Of a stretch of 64,000 bases of DNA, positions 29,177 to 38,782 are shown in pieces. Position 1 is the first letter of the stretch; the number at the start of each line of letters is the position of its first letter. Below the pieces are notes generated by a model. The model was not told the origin of the DNA. It did not search any database and was given only the letters and a program-made list of their open reading frames with translations. The position numbers and the translations under genes were made by a program. The stretch comes from Pilatotrama ljubarskyi (Eukaryota > Basidiomycota > Agaricomycetes > Polyporales > Polyporaceae), in the NCBI GenBank assembly GCA_022385805.1, contig MU277670.1:1025102-1089101 (forward strand), given 5' to 3'.

Positions 29177-29508
29177 CTACGGGTGACTCTTCCCAGCCAG
29201 CTTTTCAGCAACCTTTCGGCGTGCCTCCTCTGCTCCGTCCGGGGTGCGGCCAATCCTTCTCACGTACGATATGCTTCGTGAATGACAAAGGTGGTAATGG
29301 GGCGTACCGAAGCGTCGAAACAAGACCCGAGAGCGTTCGCAAGAGCATTGAGTGTCGCCTGAGCATCATCTTCTGACCTACGCTGTGGGAGAGCCGAGCC
29401 ACCAGTTCGCGACTTCTGGTAGAGCGGCTGCTGGAAATGAACGGCTATCACCAGAGCGAGGAGGAATAGAGCGTTTACGGTGCCGAGGGGTTCCCAAAGG
29501 TGGGCCAT
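29177..29508 (-). CDS. Small single-span membrane protein, function unknown
   Basis: A 92-residue protein is obtained by removing one 53 bp intron (about 29261-29313, donor gtcttg, acceptor cgaag). It starts MAHLWEPLGTVNALFLLALV with a hydrophobic helix at about residues 11-25. A polar QPLYQKSRTGG segment follows, then an amphipathic helix (SEDDAQATLNALANALG), and it ends ISYVRRIGRTPDGAEEARRK plus VAEKLAGKSHP. The splice joins two frames that are each meaningless alone, and the C-terminus becomes a regular charged helix, which supports the model. No family is recognised. Location could be the ER or the mitochondrial outer membrane. It lies about 210 bp downstream of gephyrin, same strand. Confidence 0.5.
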
Positions 29509-30266
29509 GAGGACCGTCCGAGGGAGGCACGCTAGTCAGAAGGCTAAAGGCAAACCCCACGAGCAATCACTTGACTCCGGCGGGTTCCCAGAAGTGAAGC
29601 TCGTCCAACACTTCGAGCCGAGAAGGCGAAAAAAGCGCCGTCACTCGCCTCGAGACTGAATGAACCTCGAGAGGGCGATGCGAGGGAAGGTCGGAGGCCA
29701 TGCGGGGTTGCTGACAGGCATCCGGGGACGCGAAAGGATCGCCGCAGGACATGTGCTGCTCGCTAACACATTGAAGTGCAACCGGCGGCGGCCTGGACCG
29801 GTTCTGAGCTTCTGTCTTGCGTTACGGCGGCGGGCGTGGTTGGCTGATAATGGAGGATGTGTGAGGTGGCGTCTGGAGGGATGTGTTCCGCCAGGCACGC
29901 GAGTGCATGGTGCAGTCGGCAGGGGTGTCTGCGAAGGTCATGGGCGTGCTCGGCAGCAGAAAGGGGGCGCGGGGATGATGAAGGGATGATGGCGGGGGGA
30001 AGAAAGAGGATGAGGATGAGGGTTGGTCCAATTCAGAGTGGAGAACGAACGCAGACGCGGAGCCTATTTGGGAAATTTCGTAATTCCTGACTCTGCCAGC
30101 GACTTGCATGTTTCCTTCCCCCGTCCGTGCTCTCGCAGGCCCTCTCGCTCGTATAAATACCGCCGGGGTGCCCCTCGCTACCCTCCGTGCGTCCTTCGCT
30201 CGGAGCCCCTCCATTCCCTCTCCCCGTTTCGTCCACCCGCGCTTCCTAGCCGCCTCGCTGGCCACC
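29509..30266. promoter_or_regulatory. Divergent region with TATA box for GDPD copy 1
   Basis: About 760 bp between divergent start codons. A textbook TATA box (gtataaatac, 30151-30160) lies about 110 bp before the chosen GDPD ATG at 30267, which has a strong gccaccATG context. The in-frame ATG at 30108 lies upstream of this TATA box and is rejected as the start for that reason. Confidence 0.6.
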
Positions 30267-31621
30267 ATGTCCACCTCCACCATGTCCAAGACCATGCCCG
30301 AGTGCTGGGGCCACCGCGGAGTACGTTGTGTCTTAGACACTGCTTGGTTGCTAGTCATTGACCTCCGTCGTGTTGCATAGGCCTCAGCTTTGTTCCCGGA
30401 GAACACGCTCGCCAGCTTCCAAGCCGCCATCCGCGATGGCGCCGAGGGCATTGAGAGCGGTATTTTGCTTTGCGCGTCCCCGTTCCTCCGTTGCAGCCCG
30501 TGACCATCGTGAGCAGACGTCCACGTATCTGTAGACGATGTCGTCGTCATGTTCCACGACCCTTGTGAGCATCGTATCCTCTCAGTTGCGCTCATACCTC
30601 GGTGCTCACGCGTATCATTCACAGCCGTTGATAGGGTCACGGACGGTACAGGTAGGACATCAGTACACAGACGTGTCAATGGTCTCTGACATTCTTGTCT
30701 GCACAGGGCTCATTAGGGAAAGGCTGTGGCATGGAGAGGGTGGACTCCAGCAGCTCCGGACCGTCAAGGAGCCCAAGCAGTCTCTCGCCACGTTCGAAGA
30801 GACCATCAAGCTGCTCATGCGGGTATGCACAACACTGGCTCTCGATTGTTGCTCTGGCTCACGACCTCTGTAGCCTGAGAACCACCATGTCAAGTTCAAC
30901 GTCGACGTGAAGGTCCAGAACAAGCCTGCGCACCTCTTCGCGCTCATGCACAAGATCATCTCCTCCCAGCCCGACTGGGAGAGGACGCTCGCGCCGCGCA
31001 TCCTGCTAGGTCTCTGGCACCCGACGTTCCTGCCCCACGCAAAGGCGCAGCTGCCCTACTGCCGTCGGTCGTACATTGGCCAGGACATCGCCGTCGCGCG
31101 CAAGTACTTCTGGGACAGCTGTGACGTGTTCTCGATCAAGTTCTCGACGCTGGCTATGGCCGACGGTGCAAAGTTCCGCAAGGACTGCAAACAGGCGGGC
31201 AAGCGGGTTATGGCTTGGACCGTCAACGACCCTGAGCACATGGTCGAGGTATGCCGCCCCGTCGGATTGCCTTTCTTATGACGAAATTGAGCGTTCTTGC
31301 CCTCAGGCTGTCCGGTGGGGTATCGATGTGATCATCACCGACGTGACAAAGACCTGGTTGAACCTGCGTTCTGCCCTCGAAGGTAAGACACGCCGCGTTC
31401 AACCCGCGAACCACCACTCACCGTGCATTTGTGCAGTCGACTACGACAAGATCGCGGCGCAACACAGCCGGATGTTCTACTGGACGAACGTCGAGTTCTA
31501 CACACCCATCCAGATCATCTCGCGTCGCCGCGACCACAGCTACCTCGAGGGCTACGCTGGACCCTTCCGCAAGCCGGACACTACGGAAGCCATGCCGCGT
31601 CTCTCCACCGCCGACGCGTGA
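30267..31621 (+). CDS. PGC1: Glycerophosphodiester phosphodiesterase, Pgc1-like, tandem copy 1
   Basis: GDPD-family phosphodiesterase. The closest named relative I recognise is yeast Pgc1, a phosphatidylglycerol phospholipase C that degrades PG. Spliced sequence begins MSTSTMSKTMPECWGHRGAS. The catalytic set is visible: HRG (first His), FPENTLASF, GIESDVHVSVDD (metal-binding Glu and Asp) and VMFHDPS (second His). Barrel blocks follow: HHVKFNVDVKV, APRILLGLWHP, DVFSIKFSTLA, KRVMAWTVNDPEHM, GIDVIITDVTKTW. The C-terminus is a short acidic tail ending RLSTADA. Eight or so introns, including small exons near 30516-30550 and 30632-30652. A second copy lies 2.5 kb downstream on the same strand. Confidence 0.88.
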
Positions 31622-32639
31622 GTCGTAGGCTCACGCGCGATACACGCCCCACTATCGCTATAGACGTTCTCCTGTCCTCACCGCTCTGCTGCTCTTACAT
31701 CCCTGGGTTTATGTAGGTTTTTTTGTCGTCTGCTCTCTACCTTTGATAGTCACAGTCTCGTCTGCTCTAGTCCCAGACACACATTTCGTCCTTGTTCCCG
31801 CTCATAGACGTCCGTGACTCGCCCCATATTATCTCCATCATGCCTAGAGTCGAGTTTCCTCTCCCAAACTTGCCGTGGATAATCATCGCATACTCCCTGT
31901 AATACTTCTGTGTACATCGATCCTACGCTTCCGATCCTGCTGAGCATTCACCCAACTCGGACGTACTGTTGTTGCGCGGACCTCAACTTCCTGTCGCTAG
32001 GCGCGAAAGTGCTCAGGAGGTGTGGACTTGTCGAGGGTCCTCCTGGTGGGCGGTTCTCATGCGACACGGGACCGAAACGGTACTGAACGTCCGCAGATCG
32101 AATAGAACCCAGCAGAGCTTACAGAAGAGAGAGCAAGACACGAGAAGACGAGCAGCACACGTACGAGGTCGAAGCACAATTACAGGGAGAACCCATCACG
32201 TCAAGGAACATAGTCTGGAGGCCGTGCCAATTCCCGTCCCTGGGGAACTGAGGCTCGCGTTCGCAGCAGGGGCAGGTTCTGTCATCGCGTGCTCAGAGGG
32301 GGTACATCCAGAAGCAGACGGGGTAGATTCAGTACTAGTGGGCCCTGCCATGGGTTGCTTGTCCGCCAATGTCGCTGGTGTGCCGGATGAGGACAGATTC
32401 CCCATCCACGATTGTGCTGTGGCTCGGGAATGCTGAAGAGCTGCAGCTCACGTCGATCACGTACATTTTGTGTGGACTCGTTTCTTACTCGCAGCCCGCA
32501 ACCTTGCGGCAGACATATGTATGACATCCATTTCTGTAGAACGGCATCAGTTGAGCATCATACTGTTGTGCTCATGATTCATGAAGAGAAGATGAGTCCA
32601 CGAACCCTTCAGTCGAATATAATCTCCCTCGCCTGAACA
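31622..32639. other. Intergenic region after GDPD copy 1, no firm gene
   Basis: No supported gene. A minus-strand frame at 32196-32405 has a Ser/Thr/Pro/Ala-rich composition like the tail of a secreted protein. It lacks a start, a signal peptide and any recognisable domain. Another minus frame (32282-32527) overlaps it. I regard both as unproven; they may be further relic sequence. Confidence 0.3.
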
Positions 32640-32935
32640 TCCACCTTGCGACCCAGACTCTCCCCCCTTCTTAAGATCTTCTTGAGTTCTCCTCGGGCGA
32701 CCTTGCCCTGATCGCCCTCGCTCGCGCCTCGAGCTCCCGAACAACAGGCTTCCTAATACCGGATGATCTTCCTGTCCTTCTTGAGGATTCCGCCCTCAAC
32801 GATGACGATTCTCGTGTCCTCGTATGGAAGATGACTCCAGGAATAGGTCCCTCCGCGCTCCCTCGACAATGGAGTCCGCATCGGAGACGAGAAGGCCAGC
32901 GCACTTCCTGACTGCGACGGGTCGATGAGGTGCAC
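32640..32935 (-). pseudogene. Amidohydrolase C-terminal fragment, frameshifted relic
   Basis: Reading the minus strand and changing frame twice gives a continuous match to the C-terminal 75 or so residues of the intact amidohydrolase at 44386-46194. The relic blocks are VRKCAGLLVSDADSIVEGA, PIPGVIFHT, EDTRIVIVEGGILKKDRKI and KPVVRELEARARAI. They align to GKQADLVVFDAGSV, PIGGIVFHAS, EDIEMVLVDGEVLKRGGRL and APVAKELKQRADEV. The shifts fall within about 30 bases of each other, too close for introns, and a stop follows immediately. The catalytic barrel upstream is not recognisable. This is a dead, truncated copy lying between the two GDPD paralogues. Confidence 0.62.
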
Positions 32936-34140
32936 GAGCTCTGATCGTCTCTCTCTCGGCCGAACTTACGGCTGGAGTTCTGTGCGCGTACTGGTGCTCG
33001 CCGCCGCCCGGCGGCCACAGCAGGGCGGTACCAATATAGCTATAGGATATGGAGAAATTGCTGCCATTCGCAGATGCAGCGCTTGCATGGCCTTGGTCAA
33101 CTCTACTCTCCCATTACGTGCATGAGTGGTATAGACTGACCCCACATGCCAGGCTTCACACCTGCGACGACGACGATGTAACCGTACGACATACCAGTCT
33201 CGCCCACGGGCGTTCAAACCCATGTATCGACCATGGGATGCATAGGCTCAATGGCAAACAACCTCCATACTCTTCCGGGATGAAAGACCATATCTCTCGC
33301 TCATATGGCCGCTAGTGCGCATACACGCTGAGCCTGACCTGCTCGCCGAGCAGGCCTACTCACGTCCACCATGCGCTGCAGCACGGTGCGCCCTTTTGCC
33401 AAGCAAGCATTGGTCGGCCCCTCGGAGCCTTTGGAGACCTGCTCAGACTCACGATCCTCAAGCTTCAGCTCAGAGATCCCTAGACGCCCAAGAGTCGGGT
33501 CCGAGGCAATTGGGGCGGATGACGGGCCGCCCGGGCCGCTGCCGATGCGATGATGACGTTTCGGGCAACGCGCCCGCCGCGGCTTGCGAGTCGCCTCGGG
33601 CTCGCGGCAGGGTCTCCTCGGAACGACGAGGAATTCACCGTATACGAGCTACATAGCTACCAGAGGTCAACGCAGATGGGAACGCGTACGAGCACGTTCG
33701 TGCTGCTGGGCATCGCGGGCAGACACACGACGCACCCGCCGCACAGCGAGAAACGCGACTGGCTCCCTCGCCTCGCGGGGACGCCCCGCCGACGTCACGT
33801 ACGCGTTCGCGTCCGCGTCCACTGTCTGGCAAGTGGCTTCGTGTCTCGGCCCCCTACACTGGTACCGGTCAGCAGCACTGCTACAGTACCTGGTAATATT
33901 TAGAAACTGTATGGACATCGCCGGGTGATAGCGTTGGGACCTGGCGGGCTGGAACGGCCATTGACCAGGGACAGGCATGTGTAATATTAACCCGGCCGCT
34001 GCGGCTCTGCCACCAGTGCTTGCGGGGCAGCTAACTTTGACCTTGACTACGTTGACGACGCCCTCACTGGAGTGTAATCTGCGGCTGCTCTCTTCTTACT
34101 CTCACACTACTGGTTCACTTTGCCCCCCCTCGAACCCGAC
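32936..34140. other. Relic-rich intergenic region before GDPD copy 2
   Basis: About 1.2 kb without an intact gene. Minus-strand patches around 33110-33310 and 33400-33560 give protein-like stretches broken by stops and frame changes, so they may be older parts of the decayed amidohydrolase or another dead gene. I cannot assign them. The last 200 bp should hold the promoter of GDPD copy 2. Confidence 0.3.
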
Positions 34141-35637
34141 ATGTCGCAGTCAACGAAGCTGCCGGAATGCTGGGGTCACCGTGGGGTGCGTGTTTGGATG
34201 TTATGTTGGCTGTAGGCTCGCCGGGAGTCTCATGGGCTGCACATGTCCATCTGCTTCGCGCGCGCATGCGGCTCTAGGCCTCTGCTGCGTTCCCCGAGAA
34301 CACGCTCGCGAGCTTCGAGCGCGCCATAAGGGATGGCGCGGAGGGTATCGAGAGCGGTGAGCACTTTGCTCTCGTTATACAGTGGCAGCCGCGCGTAGAC
34401 GTTCCTGACGACGTCTCCTCCCCAACGCGCACAGACGTACACGTCTCGCTCGACAAAGTCGTGATCATGTTCCATGACCCAAGTACGCCCTCCCGGCCGC
34501 GTCGACTCGTGCTCGCTGGATGAGCAGCTGACGCGGCGCTGTGATAGCTCTCGACAGGACGACGAACGGCACCGGTAAGCTGCCACTGCTGTCTAGGACG
34601 AGTACAGGTCTGCTTGACGCGTCTGGCGTGCAGGGAACATCCGGGACAAGAACTGGTATGGTCCGGATGGGATGGAACACCTCCGGACGACCAAGGAGCC
34701 TCAACAGGCGATCCCTACCTTCGCAGAGACCGTCGCGCTCCTCATAAAGGTACGTCCCGTACGCTCCCCGAGACCCTTCCCCCACCGAACCCCCTCTTCA
34801 GCCCGAGAACCGGCACGTCACCTTCAACGTCGACGTGAAGGTGTTCAATGACCCGACGGAGCTCTTCACGCTCATGCACGAGATCATCTCGGGGCAGCCC
34901 GCCTGGGAGACCGACCTGGCGCCGCGCATCCTGCTCGGGCTGTGGCACCCGCGGTTCATCAGGCCCGCGAAGACGCTGCTGCCGTACTGCAAGCGGTCGT
35001 TCATCGGGCGGAGCATCTGGATCGGCAGGCAGTACTTTTGGGACGCGGTCGAGGTGTTCTCGATCAACTTTGCGGCGCTGGCGAGTTGGGAGGGGCAGAG
35101 GTGCGTCGCAGCTCGTTTCGAATGAGAGGAGAGTGGTGCTGATGAGGACGACGTGAGTAGCTTTAGGGAGGAGTGCAAGAAGGCGGGGAAGAAGATCATG
35201 GCATGGACGGTGAACGACCCTGCTGAGATGATCGAGGTGCGTTTTCTCCCATGGACCTGACGACGGCCATTGAGATGGTGGTCTTCTTTGCAGTGCGTCC
35301 GCATGGGAGTGGACGTCATACTGACGGATAAGACGAAGACGTGGCTCGAGCTGCGGGAAACGCTCCAGAGTAGGCTCCAACTCTCCCTCTGCGGTATACC
35401 TGTAGCTAATGAGATTGCTACCTCGCAGACGACTACGAGGGCGTCATGGCGCAGTACAGCCGGACGTTCCTGTGGACGACGCCGCGGTACTACTTCCCGA
35501 TGCGGAAGCTGTGGGAGGTGCTTATCCAGTACTACCTGCAGAAGTACGGCGGGCCGTTTGATGCGGCCGCAGCGGAGGAGAGCACGAGGGTGGGGATGGC
35601 GCAGGCCGGGTCCGCGTCTGCATGCGCGAAAGCGTGA
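34141..35637 (+). CDS. PGC1: Glycerophosphodiester phosphodiesterase, Pgc1-like, tandem copy 2
   Basis: Second Pgc1-like GDPD. It starts MSQSTKLPECWGHRG and continues FPENTLASFERAIRDGAEGI, then DVHVSLDKVVIMFHDP, so the two catalytic His and the metal-binding acids are present. Later blocks are HVTFNVDVKV, APRILLGLWHPRF, EVFSINFAALASW, KKIMAWTVNDPAEM and GVDVILTDKTKTWLEL. The C-terminal extension QYYLQKYGGPFDAAAAEES differs from that of copy 1 apart from the GPF block. Intron positions match copy 1 in the core, so this is a tandem gene duplication. Divergence is clear throughout, which argues that both copies have been retained for a long time. Confidence 0.88.
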
Positions 35638-35891
35638 CAGGAGACTGGAGTTGACTCGTGAACCTGCCTTGACGGAGCCTTGTCTGGACGTCTGTGTACC
35701 GTGTTCGAGTAGACGTGCGTGCTGTATTGTAGGATAGAGGGAGAGAGCCAAACAGGGACCAACAGACGAGTGCCGCACGCGCATGGCAATATTGGCAGGC
35801 GATATCTCTCGTACTTGGTACCCGCTCCTGGATCCGCTGCTCTCTCACTCTCACTCTGACTCGGTGTCCGTCCTCGAGCCGCCCGCCGCCA

Positions 35892-38038
35892 TGTACTCGA
35901 CTCCCCACCGCCGCGGCCGCCACCGCAAACGTCTCTCCGCCCTCCGCCTCTCCTCAGACACCACCGTCTCCACCCTCCCCCGCTACACCTCGCCCCCGCC
36001 CAACAGGCACCCCGATCTCCCGGACATACCGTCCGAGCAGCCCCCAGCCTACTCGGACAGCGCAGAAGAGGCAGACGAAGATACCGACCCAAGCGACCCA
36101 GACGAGGTCTTCATCCCCAGCCCGCCCCCTAGTCTCCCCGTCTCCCCGCGGCCCTCACGCCGATTCCGCCCCCCCAGCCGTAGTCATAGGCGGCAGCAGA
36201 GCCTCGCGAGCGCGAGCGATCCCTACCTCGACTCCCTCCTCGAACGCAGCGTCCACGCCCTCGAGATGTCCAACGCACTCCTCCAGTCCTCCATGTCCAC
36301 CCAGACGAGCCTCTCCGCCGTCCTCGCCGATGACGCCGTCGCAGATCGCTCCCTCGAGCAGAGGGCCCAGGCGCTCACCTCGCGCATCAGGAGCAATAGG
36401 GACCTACACGAGTCCTGGATGGATGATCTCGACGAGATCTCGCGCGGCGTCGAGGGCCTCGTGCGTGGAGAAGACGAAGGTGAAGAGCAGAACGAAGGTG
36501 GAGTGAGCTTTGCGAAACAGCGCGTACAGCAGCAGGACTCTATCAGCCAGAGTCTCCCTACGGGCGGGCTCTCGGAGCGCATACAACGAAGGCAGGGCCG
36601 CCGACCGTCGCAGGACTTTCGCCAGTCCTCTGGCTCAGGCTCGAGTCTCCAGCTCTCAACGCACGACCGCAGCGCCTTCGTCGCCCCCGCACCCCGCGCC
36701 CTCACCATGTATATCGACTCCTCGGAAGCAGCGGATGCCATCGCCCTCCCCTCCACGCTCGGGATACGTCCCTCGTCCCGTCCGCTGCCCACCCCTCTTC
36801 CTTCGCAGAGTTCGATTGCTTCTGCGGCCTCCGAACCAGAGCCACCTCCACCCCCAGTCCCCGAAGAGCAGCAGTCCAGGCGTGTTGTCGACATGCTCGC
36901 ATCCTTCGTGATGCCCCGCGCCTCCTCATCTCCCTCGGTCTCCTCTTCTCCCTCGTCTTCCTCCATCCTTCGACGGCGCGACTCCAGTAGCAGCAGCTCG
37001 CGCACCGTCAAGAAGCCGTGTGCGTCCAAGTCCCCCCCTCCCCCTCTACACATCCACACGCCCTCCTCCAGCAGCCTCAGTCTCCGCTCGCGCTCGCTCA
37101 CCCCGAGCCGCGGCTCTCCCTCCCCCGTGAGCAGGCAGCCTAGGCCGCTCACCCCTCCCATCGAGGAGCTTTCCACATCATCGACTTCCTCCGAGTCCGC
37201 GACGCTCCACGTCGACCTCACGGTCGAGTCTCTCCGGCAGATCCTCGAGAAACAACGGGCCGCTTCACAGGCCTCCGGGAAACCCCCCGCATCCCCGCCG
37301 CCTCCCCTCCCGAGACCGTCCTTGCTCTCGCCCCCGGCTGTGGCGCCGATCTCGGGCACATCGACGGCGACGGCGTCCGTGTCGCGGCTCTTCACGAAGG
37401 CAAGGCACACGAGCTCGACGCGACCGCCGTCCCCGCCGAAACAGTCGTCGATGAAGGGCCGCTCGGCGCCATCAACCCCGGTCAGCGCCGTGACGCCGGC
37501 GCTGCCGACGCCCTCCCCGTCTTTGCTTAGCGTCCCGGACGTGTTTGGCAGCATGCTCGGGGCGCGCGGCAAGAGCGGCACGTCGTCGGGGACGTCGACC
37601 CCGAAACGCATCTCGTTCGCGGAGCCGCCCGAGCCGTACTCGAGCTCGAAGGGCGAGGGCTCGTCGTCCGCTTTCAGGTCGCGCAAGTCGAAATCTGGAG
37701 GCGGGGACAAGGAGCGCGGGCGGAGCGGCGGCGCGTCGCGCAGCAGGAGCCAGTCCAAGTCCAAAGGTAAGGGCAGAGCCCGCGCCGGCGACGACAGCGA
37801 TAGTGCGGATGACGGCGGAGGGAAGACGGGCTGGTGGACGGGCTGGCTGCTCGGCGCCGCGGGGACGGGGAGCGGGAGCGGGTTGAGCGCCGGCGTCCCG
37901 CGTGCACGCTCGGAGGAGCGCTATGCTAGCGCGACCGCGGGGAGGGCGGCGGGGTTGGGGCTGGGAGGCGGGATTTCGGGCGGGACGTGGGCGATGAGAC
38001 CCGGGTTTGGGAGTAGTCTGGAGGAGTGGGGAGCGTAG
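35892..38038 (+). CDS. Ser/Pro-rich protein of unknown function
   Basis: One uninterrupted frame of 715 codons from the ATG at 35892, which has a gccgccATG context; a frame-open ATG at 35783 is less favourable. No introns, unusual for this window. Mostly disordered and rich in Ser, Pro, Arg and Gly. A short PPAYSD motif lies near the N-terminus. One ordered part stands out at about residues 110-185: a helical block around DPYLDSLLERSVHALEMSNA and RIRSNRDLHESWMDDLDEIS. A second possible helix is HVDLTVESLRQILEKQRAAS. The C-terminus is Gly-rich with WWTGWLLGAAG. No domain is recognised. The ordered helical block is the best handle for a homology search. The opposite strand is also open for 513 codons, a by-product of the GC-rich composition. 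Confidence 0.7.
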
Positions 38039-38646
38039 GTCCCCCGTTACATTCTGCTTGAGGAGGTGGTGATACATACTGGCATCTCAGGTGAGTGTGA
38101 TGAGGGTGCTTCGTGGTTGGCCCGTTGGCGTTGGCTCACGTAGAAAACCGCGCAGGACCTGGAGAGGATAACTTATACATTAACACCATCGTCACGACCG
38201 GCTAATGCTCACGACCTATCTATCTCGTTCTCTGCTTTATCGCCCCGTCCTACTAAGTCCTGGGCGGGCGTACATATCCTTCCATTCATTCAGCTTATTC
38301 TCTCTATCGCATTTGCTGTATCCCCCTCACTCCTTCCTATCCACAATTGCATAACAACGATACCCCGCAATGCATCGCTCGGAGGACCGCTGCACCGTAT
38401 ATCGCCGTCACTGCCTAGTTCTTAGTTCCCTGCACTGGCATGCTCTTGAACTCTTCTCTCGCTCCTGCCCCAGTAGTACTCGCACGCATGTAGAGTAACA
38501 CAAGCACCACCACGCTCGCTCGCTCTCATGTCAATGCACACTATACGTGTTTCAACCGGCTCTCTGCGTGCCTCTATATAAGATATACCCGAAACATCGC
38601 CGCCCTCACCCCCCGCGAGCGGCCATTACTACAACGACAACAAAGC
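38039..38646. other. Convergent 3' intergenic region
   Basis: About 600 bp between convergent stop codons. Pyrimidine-rich and AT-richer than its neighbours, with no open frame worth noting. Probably both 3' UTRs. Confidence 0.35.
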
Positions 38647-38751
38647 CTACAACACGAGCTCCTCGACCTGGTACAGCCCAACAGCGATCGCCGCCTGCTC
38701 GTGCGCCATCTTGCGCTTCCTCCGCCAGTCGCGCCCGCTATCCGCCGCCTT

Positions 38752-38782
<31 letters not shown>

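Noticed and set aside
30108..30266. Upstream in-frame ATG giving a longer GDPD N-terminus
   Set aside because: It lies upstream of the TATA box at 30151-30160; the ATG at 30267 has a better context and matches copy 2 in length.
32196..32405. Ser/Thr-rich minus-strand frame as a GPI-type secreted protein tail
   Set aside because: No signal peptide, start or upstream exon could be found, and other frames overlap it.
36223..37764. 513-codon minus-strand frame
   Set aside because: It is the shadow of the Ser/Pro-rich plus-strand gene; its Ser/Arg/Glu composition follows from codon bias in the GC-rich coding strand.
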